Shown here: positions 6,752-9,327 of the stretch, in pieces
Layout of the letters: every line of letters starts with the position of its first letter
Numbering within the stretch: position 1 is the first letter of the stretch
Notes under the pieces: generated by a model
What the model was told of the DNA's origin: nothing
Database searches by the model: none
Seen by the model: the letters and a program-made list of their open reading frames with translations, nothing else
Made by a program: the position numbers and the translations under genes
NCBI GenBank assembly: GCA_902475445.1
Contig: CABRZN010000080.1
Coordinates: 1-9,327 of the forward strand
Length of the DNA: 9,327 nucleotides
Origin: an uncultured Collinsella sp.
GTDB lineage: Bacteria; Actinomycetota; Coriobacteriia; Coriobacteriales; Coriobacteriaceae
Direction of reading: 5' to 3'

Positions 6752-6774
6752 GACGCGGACCGTTATAGAACCCG

Positions 6775-6813
6775 AGCGTGGCCAGGGCATCATCGCCCTC
6801 GGCCACGCTTTTT
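6775..6813 (+). terminator. Strong intrinsic terminator after citrate synthase
   Basis: AGCGTGGCC (6775-6783) pairs with GGCCACGCT (6801-6809), and inside it AGGGC (6784-6788) pairs with GCCCT (6795-6799), around the loop ATCATC with one bulged C at 6800. The run TTTTT (6809-6813) overlaps the stem end. That is 14 base pairs with a T-tract, a textbook rho-independent terminator. It ends only 25 nt before the next start codon. Confidence 0.93.
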
Positions 6814-6838
6814 ATGCCAGTAGAAAGGGCTGCATCAA

Positions 6839-7681
6839 ATGATTGTGTTTTCCGATATGGATGGAACGCTGCTGACGAGTGATAAGCAGATGAGCGATGC
6901 CACCTGGGCGATGCTCGACGAGCTCGCTCGACGCGGGATTGAATTTGTGCCCTGCACGGGACGTCCGCTGTCGGGCATCTTTGAGCCCATCCTCGCCCAT
7001 CCCGCCGTGCACTATGCCGTCTGCGCCAATGGCGCCAGCGTCTGGCAGCTCGACGACGATGTGCCCACCGACGCCTCGCGCGCCACGTGCATTTTGAGCC
7101 GTCCGCTCGATTGCGGCATTGCCCACCGCATCCATAGCATTGCCGCCGGCCATGACGTCACCTTCGATATCTTCGCCGACGGCCAGTGTTTCCTCCCCCG
7201 CTCGCTCTACACGCGCCTGGACGAATTCTGCGGCGGCGACCCCCACATCGCGGCTTCGCTCAAGCGCACACGAACACCGATCGACATGGATATCGACAGC
7301 AAGATCGACGAGGTCGAGACGCTCGAACGCATCGCCATGTACTGGCACAACCCGGCCGATCGCGACGCCATCGCGGCGGAGCTCGACACGCTCGAAGGCA
7401 TTGAGGTCACGCGTTCGTACGCCATGAATATCGAGGTCATGGGCGAGGGCGCCACCAAGGGAACGGCCCTCACGTGGCTCTGTGAGCACCTGGGCGAGCG
7501 TCTCGCCGACGCTTGGGCGTTCGGCGACAACATCAACGACATCCCCATGCTGCAGGCAGCGGGCCACGGCATGGCCATGATCAACGCCGAGCCCGAGGAC
7601 CGCGAGGCCGCCGACGCCATCACCGAATACGACAACGACCACGACGGCGTCGCCCGCACCATCATGGCCGCTCTCGCCTAG
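6839..7681 (+). CDS. Cof-type HAD-IIB family phosphatase
   Basis: This 280-residue soluble hydrolase of the haloacid dehalogenase superfamily has a C2B cap, like the Cof/YidA group that dephosphorylates sugar phosphates and similar small metabolites. Motif I is DMDGTLL (Asp6 nucleophile, Asp8 acid/base), motif II has Thr40 in CTGRP, motif III Lys207 in ATKGTAL, and motif IV is GDNINDIPML (Asp230, Asp234). The cap lies between about residues 85 and 190. Length is normal for the family and the start is supported by AAAGGG 9 nt upstream. It begins 25 nt beyond the citrate synthase terminator, leaving no room for a normal promoter downstream of that terminator. It converges on a second, distinct Cof-type gene. 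Its TAG stop lies within the left arm of the repeat hairpin at 7678-7708. The natural substrate cannot be told from sequence. Confidence 0.9.
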   Translation: MIVFSDMDGTLLTSDKQMSDATWAMLDELARRGIEFVPCTGRPLSGIFEPILAHPAVHYAVCANGASVWQLDDDVPTDASRATCILSRPLDCGIAHRIHSIAAGHDVTFDIFADGQCFLPRSLYTRLDEFCGGDPHIAASLKRTRTPIDMDIDSKIDEVETLERIAMYWHNPADRDAIAAELDTLEGIEVTRSYAMNIEVMGEGATKGTALTWLCEHLGERLADAWAFGDNINDIPMLQAAGHGMAMINAEPEDREAADAITEYDNDHDGVARTIMAALA

Positions 7682-7708
7682 TCGTTGGGGACGTTCTTAA
7701 ATGACTAG
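7678..7708 (+). repeat. 3'-end repeat unit A (arms CTAGTC/GACTAG)
   Basis: CTAGTC (7678-7683) and GACTAG (7703-7708) enclose a 19-nt loop with the core GGGGACGTTCTTAAA (7687-7701). The unit begins 1 nt before the TAG stop of the plus-strand HAD gene, so the stop is part of the arm. A further left arm with GTTGGGGAC follows directly, giving an exact 15-bp direct repeat (7678-7692 and 7705-7719). Confidence 0.75.
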
Positions 7709-7713
7709 TCGTT

Positions 7714-7749
7714 GGGGACACTCTTCGCACAAACGCAAGGACTGTCCCC
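7714..7749. terminator. Foldback between convergent HAD genes, possible bidirectional terminator
   Basis: GGGGACACTCTTCGC (7714-7728) pairs with GCAAGGACTGTCCCC (7735-7749) around the loop ACAAAC, with 13 of 15 positions paired including one wobble. Outside it, GGGGACGTTC (7687-7696) can pair with GAACGTCCCC (7767-7776). The two convergent genes therefore share one nested palindrome. There is no clear T-run on either side, so a termination role is tentative. Confidence 0.4.
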
Positions 7750-7754
7750 CACTG

Positions 7755-7785
7755 CCGGCAGAAAAGGAACGTCCCCATCTGCCGG
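7755..7785 (-). repeat. 3'-end repeat unit B (arms CCGGCAG/CTGCCGG)
   Basis: CCGGCAG (7755-7761) and CTGCCGG (7779-7785) form a perfect 7-bp stem around a 17-nt loop. Read on the minus strand the loop is ATGGGGACGTTCCTTTT. It begins one base after the TAA stop of the minus-strand HAD gene and points the same way. It shares its loop core with units A and C but has wholly different arms. Confidence 0.75.
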
Positions 7786-7786
7786 A

Positions 7787-8581
7787 TTAGGCGAGGCTCT
7801 CCAGCACGCGGCGGAGCTCACGCTGAACGGCGTGGTCGCGGTTGCAGCCTACGACGCGATCGGCCACCGCCTTAAGCGCGGGGCGCGCGTTTTCCATCGC
7901 GCAGCCCGTGCCGACAAAGCGAATGATCTCGTAGTCGTTCATCGAGTCGCCAAATGCCATGACCTCGCCGCGTCCAATGCCGTAATGCTCCGCGAGTTGC
8001 GCGATGCCCGAGGCCTTCGACACACCAGGCTGCATGGCATCGATCCACGCGTTGCCCGAAGGCGCAAAGGTGAAGAGCTGACCAAGTTCGCGCTGCAGCA
8101 CGTACGCACTGTCCATAACGGCACCGTCGTCGCAAAAGATACTCGCTTTGATGATATTTACGCTGGGATCGGGCAGCTCCCAAATGCGCTCGGCATTGGG
8201 AAGGTCCTTATCGACTTCACGCACGAACTTGCACTCGTCATCGAGCAAAAAGGACTTGGTTCGGTCAAAAAGCGCAAGATGCAGATTGGGAAACGTCCTG
8301 ACGGCTTGGGCGAGCCTTCGAATCGCCAGGTGCGAATACACCTCACGGTCTACCATCTTGCCGTCGGCGTAGACCTGGGCGCCGTTAGCGGCGACAAAGT
8401 CTATCTTGTCGCGAACAGGTGAAAAGAACTCGCACAGGCGGTCGTAGCGACGGCCTGACGATGCGGCAAAATGCACGCCATGCTCGCGTAGTGCCAGAAT
8501 CAGTTCGTAGGTCTCGGGAGGCACCTGGCCGTTTTCGTCAAGCAGCGTGCCGTCCATATCGGATGCAATCAGTTTAAACAT
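7787..8581 (-). CDS. Cof-type HAD-IIB family phosphatase (second copy type)
   Basis: This 264-residue soluble phosphatase of the HAD superfamily, Cof subgroup, has motif I SDMDGTLLD (Asp8, Asp10), motif II Ser41-Ser42 in ASSGR, motif III Lys189 in VSKASGI, and motif IV GDSMNDYEII (Asp212, Asp216). A C2B-type cap lies in the middle (about 85-185). It differs clearly from the neighbouring plus-strand HAD protein outside the motifs, so the pair is not a recent duplication. ATG at 8581 is supported by AGGGAG 7 nt upstream. That ribosome site lies inside a 13-bp leader stem (8587-8647), which suggests control of expression at the leader. The gene is bracketed by inverted copies of the GGGGACGTTC repeat. 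The substrate is not predictable; family members act on sugar phosphates, flavin or pyridoxal phosphates. Confidence 0.9.
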   Translation of the reverse strand: MFKLIASDMDGTLLDENGQVPPETYELILALREHGVHFAASSGRRYDRLCEFFSPVRDKIDFVAANGAQVYADGKMVDREVYSHLAIRRLAQAVRTFPNLHLALFDRTKSFLLDDECKFVREVDKDLPNAERIWELPDPSVNIIKASIFCDDGAVMDSAYVLQRELGQLFTFAPSGNAWIDAMQPGVSKASGIAQLAEHYGIGRGEVMAFGDSMNDYEIIRFVGTGCAMENARPALKAVADRVVGCNRDHAVQRELRRVLESLA

Positions 8582-8648
8582 AGAAAAGCTCCCTTCGGGC
8601 TTGATGGAATCGGACGTATATCCAAAATCACCGTACCCAAAGGGAGCT
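8582..8648 (-). promoter_or_regulatory. Structured leader masking the HAD gene ribosome site
   Basis: On the minus strand AGCTCCCTT-T-GGG (8648-8636) can pair with CCC-G-AAGGGAGCT (8599-8587), a 13-bp stem with one wobble around a loop of about 36 nt. The Shine-Dalgarno AGGGAG is inside the 3' arm, and TTTTCT follows the arm just before ATG. The fold could block initiation or terminate transcription. A -10-like TATACG lies in the loop; if that is the true promoter, the 5' arm is not transcribed. Confidence 0.5.
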
Positions 8649-8732
8649 CAGATAAGACTCCGGGGGCGCAAACGTTACAAGGACCTAGCAAATAGCTCAC
8701 GCGCGCCAGAGGCCCCACGGTCGCAGCGTCAG

Positions 8733-8754
8733 GCGACACGCCAGAGAGTGTCGC
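8733..8754. repeat. Short perfect stem-loop
   Basis: GCGACAC (8733-8739) and GTGTCGC (8748-8754) form a 7-bp stem around an 8-nt loop. It lies about 34 nt past the adenine deaminase stop in that gene's direction, beyond repeat unit C. No T-run follows on either strand, so a role in ending that transcript is only possible, not shown. Confidence 0.4.
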
Positions 8755-8760
8755 AGGCGG

Positions 8761-8791
8761 CTAGTCGTTTAAGAACGTCCCCGATGACTAG
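8761..8791 (-). repeat. 3'-end repeat unit C (arms CTAGTC/GACTAG)
   Basis: CTAGTC (8761-8766) and GACTAG (8786-8791) enclose a 19-nt loop whose minus-strand core is GGGGACGTTCTTAAA, identical over 15 bases to unit A but in inverted orientation. The TAG stop of the adenine deaminase gene (8790-8788) is inside the arm. Together with units A and B it brackets the minus-strand HAD gene. Confidence 0.75.
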
Positions 8792-9327
8792 TCGGCGTAG
8801 GTGAAGGTCGTGACGTCAAACATGCCCTCGGGGCGGATGCGGAGCGTCGGGATGACCGGCAGGGGCAGGAAAATGATGCCCATGATGGGGTCGAGCGGCG
8901 GCTCAATACCCATGGCACGCGCCTTGACCATAAAGCCGTCGTGCTGCGCGGCAACGTCCTCGGCCGTGCCTTCGCTCATCAGACCACCAAGCGCCAGCGG
9001 AATGCGCGCCACGACCTCGCCGTTGCGCACCAGCACGTGACCACCCTGGCCAACAGCCTCGACGGCAGCCATCATATCGGCCGCGTTGTCGCCCACCACG
9101 CACACGTTGTGCGAATCGTGACCGATCGTCGAGGCGATGGCACCACCGGTGATGGTGAAACCGCGCAACCAGCCGCGACCGATATGCTTGCCGACAAGAC
9201 CCAGGCCCGCAGGACCATCACCGTCGACGCCCTCGGCCTGCAGCGACACGCCGCGGCCGTGACGTTCGATCAGCATAATGCGGCGCAGGCCCTCGGCGCT
9301 CTCGGGGCGAGCCATACCCGTGATGGC
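8788..9327 (-). CDS. ade: Adenine deaminase, C-terminal part (5' end beyond window)
   Basis: Adenine deaminase (AdeC type, amidohydrolase superfamily) converts adenine to hypoxanthine and ammonia in purine salvage. The 179 residues visible are the C-terminal adenine deaminase domain. Counting from the window edge, they include IGRGWLRGFTITGGAIASTI followed by GHDSHNVCVVGDN (50-81), whose HDSH pair (His70, His73) is a family hallmark. Next come GGLMSEGTAEDVA (114-126) and the closing DPIMGIIFLPLPVIPTLRI segment (146-164). The metal-binding amidohydrolase barrel would lie upstream, outside the window. The frame is open to base 9327, so the internal ATG at 9315 is not the start. The TAG stop sits in repeat unit C. 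The C-terminus DVTTFTYAD is at the expected end for the family, so the 3' end is complete. Confidence 0.92.
   Translation of the reverse strand, partial: AITGMARPESAEGLRRIMLIERHGRGVSLQAEGVDGDGPAGLGLVGKHIGRGWLRGFTITGGAIASTIGHDSHNVCVVGDNAADMMAAVEAVGQGGHVLVRNGEVVARIPLALGGLMSEGTAEDVAAQHDGFMVKARAMGIEPPLDPIMGIIFLPLPVIPTLRIRPEGMFDVTTFTYAD

Noticed and set aside
6812..7642. Minus-strand frame of 276 codons opposite the first HAD gene
   Set aside because: The plus strand carries all four HAD motifs; the antisense frame is low-complexity and follows the codon bias of the real gene.
7678..7786. CRISPR array
   Set aside because: There are only a few short copies, in both orientations and with irregular spacing, and no cas genes. 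The pattern is that of hairpin repeats.
7712..8422. Plus-strand frame of 236 codons opposite the second HAD gene
   Set aside because: It starts inside the repeat foldback and is antisense to a gene with a complete set of HAD motifs.
6839..8581. Recent duplication of the two HAD genes
   Set aside because: Both are Cof-type, but sequence outside the four motifs is very different and they lie on opposite strands.
8547..8804. Plus-strand frame of 85 codons spanning the HAD leader
   Set aside because: It overlaps the structured leader and repeat unit C, has no recognisable domain, and is Arg/Ser-rich as expected of chance frames.

Overview
The window looks like chromosomal DNA from a high-GC anaerobic Actinomycetota of the class Coriobacteriia, most likely Collinsella or a close relative. 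This is inferred from the mix of proteins (a clostridial-style long citrate synthase, a UPF0237 ACT protein, Cof-type HAD phosphatases, AdeC-type adenine deaminase), GC- and CGC-rich codons, and short intergenic repeats. It was not tested by any search.

Layout. Positions 1-2936 (minus strand) hold a two-gene ABC-2 type exporter operon: a permease of about 740 residues that is visibly two fused, duplicated halves, translationally coupled to an ATP-binding protein that runs off the left edge. A divergent, AT-rich control region (about 2937-3071) contains a perfect 7-5-7 inverted repeat and a leader hairpin. Reading right from it is a DUF2975-like four-helix membrane protein and a YozG/Cro-type small HTH regulator (3072-3845). 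Next, directly after and in frame with the HTH stop codon, is the catalytic half of a tyrosine recombinase without its N-terminal domains (3846-4571), followed by about 400 bp of hairpin-rich non-coding DNA. The exporter genes use AGG, AGA, ATA and TTA codons more freely than the right-hand genes, so positions 1 to about 4900 read as an accessory or acquired segment.

From about 4900 rightward the content is ordinary metabolism: a UPF0237 ACT-domain protein, citrate synthase with a strong intrinsic terminator, a Cof-type HAD phosphatase (plus), a convergent second Cof-type HAD phosphatase (minus), and the C-terminal part of adenine deaminase (minus, cut by the right edge).

The most interesting structure is a small repeat family at the 3' ends of these last three genes. 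Each gene stop is followed at once, in the gene's own orientation, by a 17-19 nt loop with the core GGGGACGTTC, enclosed by inverted arms. The arm sequence differs between copies (CTAGTC/GACTAG versus CCGGCAG/CTGCCGG) while the core stays the same. In two of the three genes the arm itself supplies the TAG stop codon. The second HAD gene also has a 13-bp leader stem that buries its Shine-Dalgarno sequence. The other candidate system is the divergent exporter / DUF2975 / HTH module, where the HTH protein may control both directions from the shared operator.
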